Part shown: positions 26,701 through 32,545 of the stretch, one piece after another | How the letters are laid out: the number at the start of each line of letters is the position of its first letter | Position numbering within the stretch: position 1 is the stretch's first letter | Assembly (NCBI GenBank): GCA_964017155.1 | Contig: OZ024862.1 | Location: forward strand, 26,755,433 to 26,819,432 | Direction: 5' to 3' | Length of the DNA: 64,000 nt | DNA from: Oasisia sp. SBJ-2009 | Lineage: Eukaryota; Annelida; Polychaeta; Sabellida; Siboglinidae | Made by a program: the position numbers and the translations under genes | The notes under the pieces: model-generated | Database searches by the model: none | Told to the model about the DNA's origin: nothing | The model's input: the letters and a program-made list of their open reading frames with translations, nothing else

Positions 26701-28421
26701 ACTCGAGGAGGTTGGCATGGTGATGGAGGTGCTTGATCGGTCATTTGATGTTGTCGTTCTCCGGCTCGGAGTGGTCAAGAGAGTCTACTGTGAGGTCAGT
26801 CTGCTCTGTCGGTCACCAACTGGTCAAGTGTGACAACACTGACCATGGTTGACAATCTAGATATTGTTCAGCTCCAAGGAAAAAATGGAATATATTCATG
26901 CAGATTTGAAGTTATTCTTAAAATCCTTCTTCTCCAGTTGGTGATATTTGCTGGTTTTCACCAGCATTTTATACATCCCACTTGAGGTGTCATTGTCCAT
27001 TCTTAGAAAATCCTTTTTTGGTAGATAGACGTTTAGGTAATTTCTTGGTATTTTTGTTGTTACAAATATGTCACTTCTGATTTCCACAGACCAATATGAG
27101 AAGACATGATTATTTATGGTTATTCAACTTCACAATGAATTTTTTTATCATATTTATCAATGAAAACGGTTATTTCTGATTCTTTGAACTTCAAAAGAAT
27201 TACTCATTTTTTTCACATTTTTTTCAACAAACAGAATAACTGGCAGGCAATCCGCTATTTTCAATGCTGTATTTGCAGAGTTGAAAGAAAATTGAATTTT
27301 CATTTTGTACTTGAAAGAACGTCCAACATTAGCATTTGGGTAGTCAGGTAACTGGAGACATAAATACAATTCCTGTAAGCCTCACAGAAGGCAGAATTCC
27401 ATTTTGAATTTAATTCCAGTCCTAAGCCATTCTCTGTGAAGCGGTGGTATGGGTCAAAATACAGTCATATTGTATTGTATTGTATTGTATTGTATTGTAT
27501 TGTATTGTATTGTATTGTATTGTATTGTATTGTATTGTATTGTATTGTATTGTATTGTATTGTATTGTATTGTATTGTATTGTATTGTATTGTATTGTAT
27601 TGTATTGTATTGACAGAAACTGCCACTGTTGGACCACTCATTCAAGAAGGGCACAAAGCCTGTGCTGACACTGAAGTGGGCGACTGATGCTACCCACAAG
27701 CAGGTTGTTGAACAGCCAATCAGTATTTTCTCTGTCGTCACGTGTGTGCTGAAGGCCGACACACAGCCCTTGAAGTGGACAGTAAGTGACAGGCTCTGTG
27801 TCATACCCTTGTTGAACAAACACACCTTTCAAAGGGCATACGCAAAAAACACATTTGACTAAACAGACTGGTGTGACACTGACACAACTGAACTGACATA
27901 ATCATATTAGACCAGTAGCACAGTATTAATTGCACCATGGCTAAAGGCTTTCCAAATATGACAAGACGGTTTACAAATGACCTCACATGCCAGTCAGTAA
28001 ATTGCAAAATGTTTTATGTGTTCCTAATGACTGGATCATAATATAGGTAGATCAGAAAGCTTAAAATACCTATCAAACTGCACTATTAATAAATGATTTA
28101 TAATATTTTTCATATGATGAGATGTGATAGACTGAAGTGTTAGTTCATTATAAATGCCAGACTGCCAGTTTACAAAATACGCAGTAACAAATTGCCATGG
28201 AACTGCACAACGTACAAAAGACGCACTGATATACGTGATTGATACTCTTTGACCCTGTTCTGATCGATACTCTTTGGCCCTGTTCTGATTGATACTCTGA
28301 CCCTGTTCTGATTGATACTCTCTGACCCTGTTCTGATTGATACTCTTTAACCCTGTTATACCTCTTCCAGGCTGTCATCAGGCATCCAGATGATACGGAG
28401 GCTGACCAAGGGGGGGAGTGA
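8041..28421 (+). CDS. DIS3L2: DIS3L2, DIS3-like 3'-5' exoribonuclease 2 (25 coding exons)
   Basis: DIS3L2 is a cytoplasmic, exosome-independent 3'-5' exoribonuclease that degrades uridylated RNAs such as pre-let-7 and aberrant structured non-coding RNAs. All 25 exons join in phase into about 956 codons; human DIS3L2 has 885 residues. A Lys/Arg-rich N-terminus (residues 1-122) precedes cold-shock domain 1 (about 123-196), a low-complexity linker in exon 8, cold-shock domain 2 (about 315-400), the RNB catalytic domain (about 437-800) and a C-terminal S1 domain (about 851-940). The catalytic Asp cluster [12 protein letters not shown] is intact (Asp 469, 475, 477 and 478 by this count). There is no PIN domain and no PCNA-like signal, which separates it from DIS3. 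Only the exon 3 donor is ambiguous. Several introns carry tandem arrays that abut splice sites. Confidence 0.95.
8238..8278. repeat. (CA)n microsatellite
   Basis: About 20 CA dinucleotides in DIS3L2 intron, just after exon 1. Confidence 0.95.
8759..8874 (+). CDS. DIS3L2: DIS3L2 coding exon 2
   Basis: Acceptor ATATTCCAG, phase 0 in and phase 2 out, donor AACAT/GTACGT. Encodes [20 protein letters not shown], a Ser/Gly-rich linker with no domain. It is the least conserved part of the family, so confidence rests on phase and splice sites. Confidence 0.7.
9467..9537 (+). CDS. DIS3L2: DIS3L2 coding exon 3 (3' end ambiguous)
   Basis: Acceptor GACTGCCTTCAG. It reads [19 protein letters not shown]. 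Two donors fit phase 1 and the next exon: CATG/GTGGCA (end 9537, used here) and GCAG/GTTCCA (end 9522). They differ by five codons (SSGHG region). Transcript data would decide. Confidence 0.6.
9824..9876 (+). CDS. DIS3L2: DIS3L2 coding exon 4
   Basis: Acceptor TCTTTATCAG, donor AAGAAG/GTAAAG. Encodes [18 protein letters not shown], a Lys-rich segment before cold-shock domain 1. Phase 1 in, phase 0 out. Confidence 0.75.
10354..10419 (+). CDS. DIS3L2: DIS3L2 coding exon 5 (start of cold-shock domain 1)
   Basis: Acceptor TTTTCTCAG, donor GAG/GTAAGT, phase 0 to 0. [20 protein letters not shown] matches the family block that opens the first cold-shock domain (YW...GLK.GTL). Confidence 0.93.
10635..11071. 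mobile_element. MITE-like element with about 100-base terminal inverted repeats
   Basis: The left arm (10635-10738) and right arm (10973-11071) are near-perfect reverse complements, sharing TTAAGGATACAG, TTGTATCTTGGC and GTATAAAAAGAAGGTTAC. The 235-base middle has no frame. TTAA lies at both outer ends, compatible with a TTAA-targeting (piggyBac-like) origin, but it may simply be part of the repeat. Located in the DIS3L2 intron between exons 5 and 6. Confidence 0.8.
11461..11514 (+). CDS. DIS3L2: DIS3L2 coding exon 6
   Basis: Acceptor CTGTTGTTTAG, donor CCT/GTGAGT, phase 0 to 0. [18 protein letters not shown] matches the family block LRINPKKF.EAF.P of cold-shock domain 1. Confidence 0.93.
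11922..12023 (+). CDS. DIS3L2: DIS3L2 coding exon 7
   Basis: Acceptor TGTGTTTCAG, donor AAG/GTAAGG, phase 0 to 0. Reads [20 protein letters not shown] and [14 protein letters not shown]. The RNRALNGD.VVV.LLPE..W block ends cold-shock domain 1. Confidence 0.95.
12213..12325 (+). repeat. Dispersed repeat, copy 2
   Basis: Same family and orientation as 5492-5617. It shares the ACATCTGCCTTGTCATTTAC core but lacks the 20-base insertion. Lies in the DIS3L2 intron after exon 7. Confidence 0.7.
12647..13033 (+). CDS. DIS3L2: DIS3L2 coding exon 8 (low-complexity linker)
   Basis: This is the longest DIS3L2 exon (129 codons), acceptor AACCAG, donor CGG/GTAGGT, phase 0 to 0. It begins [15 protein letters not shown], runs through a Ser/Thr/Asp-rich probably disordered stretch, and ends DKCLLRTGR before cold-shock domain 2. 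Confidence 0.92.
13559..13736 (+). mobile_element. tRNA-derived SINE, family A, copy 1
   Basis: The head has pol III A-box (TGGCTCAGGGGTAGAGC) and B-box (GGTTCGAATCC) sequences of a tRNA-like unit. The body includes ATGCATTAATTGCGGCGTGG and CTGGATGCTTCCCAGC. It matches the reverse-oriented copy at 22275-22596. It ends about 16 bases before the exon 9 acceptor AG. The tRNA fold is degenerate, so it is not a functional tRNA gene. Confidence 0.8.
13753..13900 (+). CDS. DIS3L2: DIS3L2 coding exon 9
   Basis: Acceptor ACGTTTGCAG, donor GAGG/GTAGGT, phase 0 to 1. [20 protein letters not shown] and [13 protein letters not shown] are typical of the family's second cold-shock domain. A SINE lies on each side. 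Confidence 0.94.
13919..14212 (+). mobile_element. tRNA-Gly(GCC)-derived SINE
   Basis: The head GGTGGTGTAGTGGTTACCAC, anticodon-arm CCTGCCACGC and B-box GGTTCGATCC are those of tRNA-Gly(GCC). An unrelated body of about 220 bases follows (TTAATGTCGGTTCCGTC, CCCAAGATTGGGC). It begins 18 bases after the exon 9 donor. A different family from the SINE before exon 9. Confidence 0.85.
14551..14635 (+). CDS. DIS3L2: DIS3L2 coding exon 10
   Basis: Acceptor AATGGGCAG, donor AAAGG/GTAAAG, phase 1 to 2. [20 protein letters not shown] then WDNTSYAKG, completing cold-shock domain 2. Confidence 0.92.
15170..15285 (+). mobile_element. Short LINE 3'-end remnant
   Basis: [10 protein letters not shown] followed by stop, then an AAAAGCGCTTTATAAATT tail. 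This is the signature seen at other LINE 3' ends in this window (F-K-x-x-L-K-T-H-x-F, then a GCGC tail). Confidence 0.4.
15334..15433 (+). CDS. DIS3L2: DIS3L2 coding exon 11
   Basis: Acceptor GTCTTCCACAG, donor GAG/GTAACA, phase 2 to 0. [19 protein letters not shown] is nearly invariant in DIS3L2. Confidence 0.95.
15562..15597 (+). other. DIS3L2: Possible 36-base cassette microexon of DIS3L2
   Basis: A block flanked by TGTGACTTAG and CAG/GTGAGA and reading [12 protein letters not shown] in the correct frame lies between exons 11 and 12. Skipping it restores the family length, so it is not in the main model. Confidence 0.25.
15812..15965 (+). CDS. DIS3L2: DIS3L2 coding exon 12 (RNB catalytic Asp cluster)
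   Basis: Acceptor ATATGTTTTAG, donor AACG/GTATGG, phase 0 to 1. [20 protein letters not shown] then [18 protein letters not shown]. The last block carries the metal-binding Asp residues of the RNB active site and is intact. Confidence 0.96.
16811..16923 (+). CDS. DIS3L2: DIS3L2 coding exon 13
   Basis: Acceptor TTGTTTCAG, donor AAA/GTAGGT, phase 1 to 0. [19 protein letters not shown] and [11 protein letters not shown] are core RNB motifs (GVHIADV, RATSVYL). Confidence 0.96.
17560..17667 (+). CDS. DIS3L2: DIS3L2 coding exon 14
   Basis: Acceptor GCCCACCAG, donor GAG/GTGAGT, phase 0 to 0. [20 protein letters not shown] then DRLTFSVMW, the RNB motif [20 protein letters not shown]. Confidence 0.96.
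18129..18197 (+). CDS. DIS3L2: DIS3L2 coding exon 15
   Basis: Acceptor TCTTACACAG, donor CAA/GTAAGT, phase 0 to 0. [20 protein letters not shown], the WFGR..IRSC.KLSY RNB block. Confidence 0.95.
18845..18952 (+). CDS. DIS3L2: DIS3L2 coding exon 16
   Basis: Acceptor CTACTTGACAG, donor AAG/GTAATC, phase 0 to 0. [20 protein letters not shown], aligning with the less conserved DIS3L2 linker before the LNL..I block. Confidence 0.9.
19005..19390 (+). mobile_element. LINE 3'-end fragment, 5'-truncated
   Basis: Opens in frame as [20 protein letters not shown] then [14 protein letters not shown] and stop. This is the terminal W-N-x-L-P...F-K-x-x-x-K-T-H-L-F signature of a LINE ORF2. A 3' UTR follows and ends TAAAGCACCGCAG...GCACTATATAAG with an ATT-rich tail. 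In the DIS3L2 intron after exon 16. Confidence 0.7.
19517..19653 (+). CDS. DIS3L2: DIS3L2 coding exon 17
   Basis: Acceptor TTTTGGTAG, donor AACAT/GTCAGT, phase 0 to 2. [20 protein letters not shown] then [17 protein letters not shown], the RNB block GALRLDQ.K..FTLD.ETGLP. Confidence 0.95.
19680..20115 (-). mobile_element. LINE 3'-end fragment, minus orientation
   Basis: On the minus strand the frame [20 protein letters not shown] then RLKTHFF and stop (about 20020 down to 19943) is the LINE ORF2 terminus. A roughly 260-base AT-rich 3' UTR follows, ending TAAAGCGTCATGAAC...GGCGCTATATC with an ATT tail. It begins within 30 bases of the exon 17 donor. Confidence 0.7.
20477..20600 (+). CDS. DIS3L2: DIS3L2 coding exon 18
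   Basis: Acceptor CTGGGCGCAG, donor GGGCTG/GTGAGT, phase 2 to 0. [20 protein letters not shown] and [15 protein letters not shown], the RNB block EEFMLLANMAVA. The last 38 coding bases (20563-20600) are the founding unit of the intronic tandem array that follows. Confidence 0.96.
20563..22238 (+). repeat. 74-base minisatellite made of exon 18's end plus its splice donor (about 23 units)
   Basis: Unit 1 is the last 38 bases of exon 18 plus the first 36 intron bases. It repeats head to tail about 23 times, mostly at exactly 74 bases (unit starts 20580, 20654 and 20728, counted at GAGAAACTC). Each unit contains CACAG, then GAGAAACTCATCGATGGGCTG or a variant with ATA, GTA or GAA changes, then GTGAGT. 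Three units have GGGAGT instead of the donor GTGAGT. Confidence 0.95.
22275..22596 (-). mobile_element. tRNA-derived SINE, family A, copy 2 (reverse, longer)
   Basis: On the minus strand the tRNA-like head (TGGTGCAGTGGCTACAGC, B-box GGGTTTGAATCC) leads into the same body as 13559-13736 (GCATTAATTGCAGCATGGC). It then continues to a 3' tail GTAAAGCGCTTTGAGCAATC and ATAATGTGCTACATAAGAA, shared with LINE 3' ends here. This suggests the SINE uses a resident LINE for mobilisation. Confidence 0.8.
22832..22891 (+). CDS. DIS3L2: DIS3L2 coding exon 19
   Basis: Acceptor ATGTTCACAG, donor AAC/GTAGGT, phase 0 to 0. [20 protein letters not shown]. Confidence 0.9.
23631..23720 (+). CDS. DIS3L2: DIS3L2 coding exon 20
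   Basis: Acceptor GTGTTTCCAG, donor CAG/GTACCA, phase 0 to 0. [20 protein letters not shown] then [10 protein letters not shown], the family block L...CS.PMQ. Confidence 0.93.
23743..23798. repeat. (CA)n microsatellite
   Basis: An ACGC/ACAC run of about 28 dinucleotides shortly after the exon 20 donor. Confidence 0.95.
23946..24040. repeat. Intronic inverted repeat: 42-base arms, 11-base loop
   Basis: Arms 23946-23987 and 23999-24040 pair over 42 positions with one wobble and two mismatches; the loop is 23988-23998. This length and near-perfect pairing are compatible with a pre-miRNA-like hairpin or a small foldback element. Confidence 0.8.
24469..24616 (+). CDS. DIS3L2: DIS3L2 coding exon 21
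   Basis: Acceptor GTGTTCCCAG, donor ATAG/GTGAGT, phase 0 to 1. [20 protein letters not shown] then [14 protein letters not shown], the invariant RNB motif HYAL....[13 protein letters not shown]...HR.L. Its end seeds a second minisatellite. Confidence 0.97.
24582..25735 (+). repeat. 44-base minisatellite made of exon 21's end plus its splice donor (about 26 units)
   Basis: The unit is GTGAGTAGGTTTGTCTTGTC followed by ATGGTCCACTGACTGCAGCT and GTAG. Its second half matches the exon 21 end (GTCATGGTCCACCGACT...GCAGCCATAG) with a 7-base deletion between two CT dinucleotides. About 26 units run from the donor, with degenerate units at the right end. A block of several units is itself duplicated (compare about 25200-25300 with 25430-25520). 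Confidence 0.93.
25879..26009 (+). CDS. DIS3L2: DIS3L2 coding exon 22
   Basis: Acceptor GGCTGTTGCAG, donor AAG/GTCAGT, phase 1 to 0. [20 protein letters not shown] then IFVK, the family block CN..K..AKR.QE.S..LFF...VK. Confidence 0.95.
26090..26300 (+). repeat. Imperfect tandem duplication, two units of about 105 bases
   Basis: TTTGTAATGTTTAGACAAGT and GAATTTGTCAGC recur as TTTGTAATGGTTAGACAAGT and further matches (GAATGGAA, ATTTGTGTCTTGAACAA). In the DIS3L2 intron after exon 22. Confidence 0.75.
26690..26794 (+). CDS. DIS3L2: DIS3L2 coding exon 23 (S1 domain start)
   Basis: Acceptor ATTTCCTGCAG, donor GAG/GTCAGT, phase 0 to 0. [20 protein letters not shown] then [15 protein letters not shown], the S1 RNA-binding domain. 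Confidence 0.95.
27468..27612 (+). repeat. (TATTG)29 pentanucleotide array abutting a splice acceptor
   Basis: About 29 uninterrupted copies of TATTG (145 bases) end four bases before the exon 24 acceptor AG (GACAG, exon start 27617). The array therefore supplies the whole region where a polypyrimidine tract and branch point are expected. It also creates long chance open frames on both strands. Confidence 0.97.
27617..27781 (+). CDS. DIS3L2: DIS3L2 coding exon 24
   Basis: Acceptor ATTGACAG directly after a TATTG array, donor ACA/GTAAGT, phase 0 to 0. [20 protein letters not shown] and [20 protein letters not shown], the end of the S1 domain (family block I.IFS.V.VVL.AD). Confidence 0.94.
28237..28357 (+). 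repeat. 25-base tandem repeat, five units, upstream of the last DIS3L2 acceptor
   Basis: ATTGATACTCTTTGACCCTG plus TTCTG repeats five times with 21-26 base spacing and ends about 13 bases before the exon 25 start. It is C/T-rich, so it can act as the polypyrimidine tract. Confidence 0.9.
28371..28421 (+). CDS. DIS3L2: DIS3L2 last coding exon 25
   Basis: Acceptor ACCTCTTCCAG, phase 0. [16 protein letters not shown] then TGA 28419-28421. The acidic C-terminus is shorter than in human. Confidence 0.9.
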   Translation, partial: AVIRHPDDTEADQGGE

Positions 28422-31400
28422 GCTTGGTCAGATAGTTATCCGTGTCCTCGCACCATGCAGCCCGAGGAGTCTGAAGAGGACCTCACTGGATAAACTGGAC
28501 ACAAACCAGTGCTTCCACTGCCGAGTTCATCCATAGTATGCCTGCATTCTTCCATATCTAGATATCTGCTGTCACCATCCAAGGATCTATCAGCAGTGCT
28601 GCCATCATTCAGCTAATGTTTGCATCAGTGATACTGTATTTTTTAGCTTGTAATCGTTTCAGAATCGTTGTTTAAATGGATATTTTCTCAGTATCTTGTA
28701 ACATTACATCCGTCCTAATGCCTGAAAGATGTAGATGAGCAATCATTCCTGAAAAGATGTCTCACTCTGTCCTATTGATAGCCCCCAGGGAAGTTTCTAA
28801 TCTTTCTCTAATGATAACTTTTAACAAGCATTCCCAAACTTAACAAATTTTAAGCATAATTACTGACACACACATGAACACTCTCAAATTTGTTCCGGGT
28901 GGAAACTGATGTCTGGTTGCAATCACATCATTTGTGGTTTACTGTGTATATAATATTACCGTCAAGGTCAACAACAAGTGCTTATAAACATGTGCAATGT
29001 ACAGCTGTAGTTAGTATTGTTTGGTCGGCTTGATCTCTTAGATCTGCGAGAAAGTGCCATAGCAGTAACTACACGGAATTATGACTGCTTTTTGGATGTT
29101 TTGAAAATAACACGGCTGCTATGTTACACTGTAGCATTGTTGAGTTGATATTTATTCAGTAATACATGTTGATTTCACAGCTGATTTTTAATGTTATATA
29201 AATATTTGCTTCTTGTGAAGATAAAACAGTAAAAATGCATTATGAAGAAACATAAAGGGAGATAGCGGGACCCAACGGCAGCTACCTGAATCATTAAACA
29301 CTGCAGTGTTAATGTATTTTTTAGTTGTTATTGTATCTTACATATATGTTATAAACACAAATTACTTGACACAGTATATGCTTGCTTAGTGATCATTTGA
29401 CCAATACTGAACAATGAATATACAGATGTATGTGGCAACAATTAGTAGCATTCGCAGACTGGTTCAGAGTCCTGCCACTTTACATTATTTTAATGCCCAG
29501 GGCCAGTCATGGGTAAATCAATGGTTTAATGGCTACTTTTATGTTTGTAATGCAAATGACAGCTGTGTTAATTAAATATGGTGAAAGCTTAAAAAATTAC
29601 ATTGAAAATAAATAAAATTAAATCTATACATCATAATCACATCTATATGAAGCATTACCTTTTTTATGCTCACACTATTTTTCATGTGTATAAAACTAGT
29701 TTTGATTAATGTAATATTTTTGACCTGATGTTTTATAGTATTTCTGTTGTTAGACCCCAGGTATTCTCTTTAAATGTTGACATGTTCCAGAAATACAATC
29801 ATGAGGTATACAATAGTGCCAGTTGTACTATCAAGTATAACATCACTTGTACACAGTTCCTTCCAGCAATTCAGTTGTCTTTCAAAATAGCACCAGATTT
29901 TAAATCATAATATAAAAATTACATAATCACAGATAGTTTTCCTGCTCTTTGTGTATTTGATAGAATAATTGGGGCCTTGAAAAATTCCGGTTGAATGCAA
30001 AGGAGGTTGCTATGTCACTGCCTGAAAGGTGGCTATGAGCAGGCAGAGGTTTTACGGAAGCAGCCACTTTGTACATGCTAGAACAGAAATGTAATACGTT
30101 CTCTGCCAACTTTTCATGACGTTCTTGTTTAAACCTTCTAAACTAGGATCTCATAAATATGTGCACAAGATGTTTGATAATTTATGTTTTGTTTTGTTTG
30201 ATTTATTGTTGCTTCCTTTATGCTGTGTTTTGAATACATTGCACCTTATTTATCTTTACTGACTGGTTGTATCAGTTGCTGTCTTGTTCAACCAGTAACA
30301 CTTACTGTTTCGCCAGAAATATGTTCTGGTCAACTGCTGTACCTACACTGTACATGTATTCATTTATTTTATATTTATTAAATGGTGTATAATTTTATTT
30401 CAACATTGTGTTGTCTGGTGACAGTGTGTAGTAAGAATGAATTTAGGCCATTATCATTAAATGGAGCCAGACATCATCATTTCTTATTATATTTTGTTTA
30501 TATTAGAATACAGTTGGTATTCTGCCTATCAAAATGTATTTAATAAATTAATATATGTTTAGCAGTGTTCACCATTTTAAAGGTACACAGTGAAACGTTC
30601 TTGCAGATTGTAAACAAAACACTTAGATTATAAATATGTATATTTTCAAAAATTATGGATGGTTTCAAGACATTCTTACGGACCTGAAAGGGATACTTTA
30701 GTACAACAAATTATAATGAAATGGGATTCTTTGATAACTTTGAAACGTACACAACTATGTTAATATCGTTTCATGTAAGTCTATGCTCTTATTTTATTAG
30801 AATTACCTTTTATTAATCTCTTATAACCATATATTATACGGATAACATAACAATTTGATACGCAGAGTTATTTAGGACATGAATGGGATTCTTTTTCCAT
30901 ATTTTATCAGGGTCATTTGGGATTAATAAAACAATAAAATGAAGACATAGGGTTACATGAAATAGTTAATTAATAAACAAATTGTGTTTATATGTTGTAT
31001 TCTCAAAGAATTCCTTTTTACCACAAATCCTTTGATTTCCTGCATGTGCTCAGTCAGGTGACCTACATGACCGTTTACCTAGTAAAATTTCCATCCAGGC
31101 ACCATTGTCTATAGAGCTACATATTGGCAACGTGGTTCCTATGGCTTGGAGCCAACTTGTCACATGATGGAGGTCAATTCCATGAACATCCAGTCAGCAG
31201 AGCTATCTTGTTTAAATAAAATTATATTTATTTTATGCTACTGTAGCGTGTGGTATTTATCAGAATCAAAACTGTGCAGCAAGAATGCCTGCCTTAAGGC
31301 ACTGTCTATTTGGACATACACCATGTTTTCAACAGCACAGAAATTCCAAGAACTTACTTACCTGTATGCAATGAATACAAAATCACAAAACAAATGTTAC

Positions 31401-32500
31401 ATTTTTATTCTAAATGTACATAATTCAAGTAATTGTTTCCTTCTTGCACTATACTTTTATAACAATAAAAACAAGGTACATCTTTACATAAAAGATGCCT
31501 TCAAAGCAATCAAGTAATTCAACGAATTATTTTGCTTTCAGACTAACAGTTAAACATGTATATGTCTTCATACAGAATCTACTTTTGCTTTGATCTGAAA
31601 GACAGCGACCATTGACTCACAATTAACTTGTTATAAATCAAAGCTATAGCATTTAGACAACTGATGCAACTCCAATCAGCTGGTGTAGATGTCTCCAGTT
31701 GGTATCAGTTTCACGCTGAGATACCAATGTATTTAAGTATTACCATAGGCAAATACAAATGTATACAACTTAACATTTCTTGGGACAATCAGACACAATA
31801 ACAGCCTGACAAATGTAAACAGCTGAATATGACACTCAGATATAGCATTCAACGAAACAACATAGTAATTACCGGTATATTTATAAAAACAAGCTACCAC
31901 AGGTAGTTACACAACATTTAAGATACATTGATGAAACACTGTGTACGTTCATCAGTACGTTAGCTTGTATGGTGCCTTGTTCTGTCAACCACAAAATCAC
32001 ACACGCTTCATGTAATGATGCTCTCAATAATTTTTTCCAAGTCGACTTGTTGAAAACATGTTATCTTGAAAATCCAAATTGCCGTGTCAAATGCAAAATG
32101 TGTGTTGTTTGAACACATCACTCCATGGTTTTATTCCTATTTCGGAGTGCAATCTGTCATGGGATACGATACATCTCGATGGTGTAATCACATATTGCCT
32201 CAGTCAACAGATGCCAAGGAATCACATTTGAAGTCAATCACTGTATCACTCCTCCTGTCACAGAAAGTAGACCAGTGATCATCCATAGTCCGTGTCATTA
32301 TCTGACGGAACTCTCTACGCCAGAGCATTCTCTTCACTCCATCGATGGCACAACACAAGCCATCCATTTCTACTCTCTGTAGCAAGATCACACCGCCAAG
32401 TAACAACCACTGCAGGAGGATATATACACTGTGTGTATATAAACGACCACAGCCAGGGAGTGTGGCTGTAAAGACATGTAAACACACAGGGCCAGTGTTC
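28422..32500. other. 3' UTRs and spacer between tail-to-tail DIS3L2 and CNEP1R1
   Basis: AT-rich, with no exon recognised. Candidate poly(A) signals are AATAAA at 29607-29617 for DIS3L2 (plus) and TTTATT at 32130-32135 (AATAAA on minus) for CNEP1R1. Neither end was proven. Confidence 0.5.
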
Positions 32501-32545
32501 TCACAACATGGGTGGTGGACGTGGCCTCAGTATAAGTTTTCCCGT
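32501..32545 (-). CDS. CNEP1R1: CNEP1R1 last coding exon 6
   Basis: Acceptor CTGTTGCAG, phase 0. [14 protein letters not shown] then TGA (32501-32503). Human ends TGKLILKPRPHVQ. The preceding intron is about 3.2 kb. Confidence 0.94.
   Translation of the reverse strand, partial: TGKLILRPRPPPML

Noticed and set aside
27422..27687. Open frames on both strands of the TATTG array
   Set aside because: A five-base repeat without stops is open in several frames; only exon 24 beyond it is coding.
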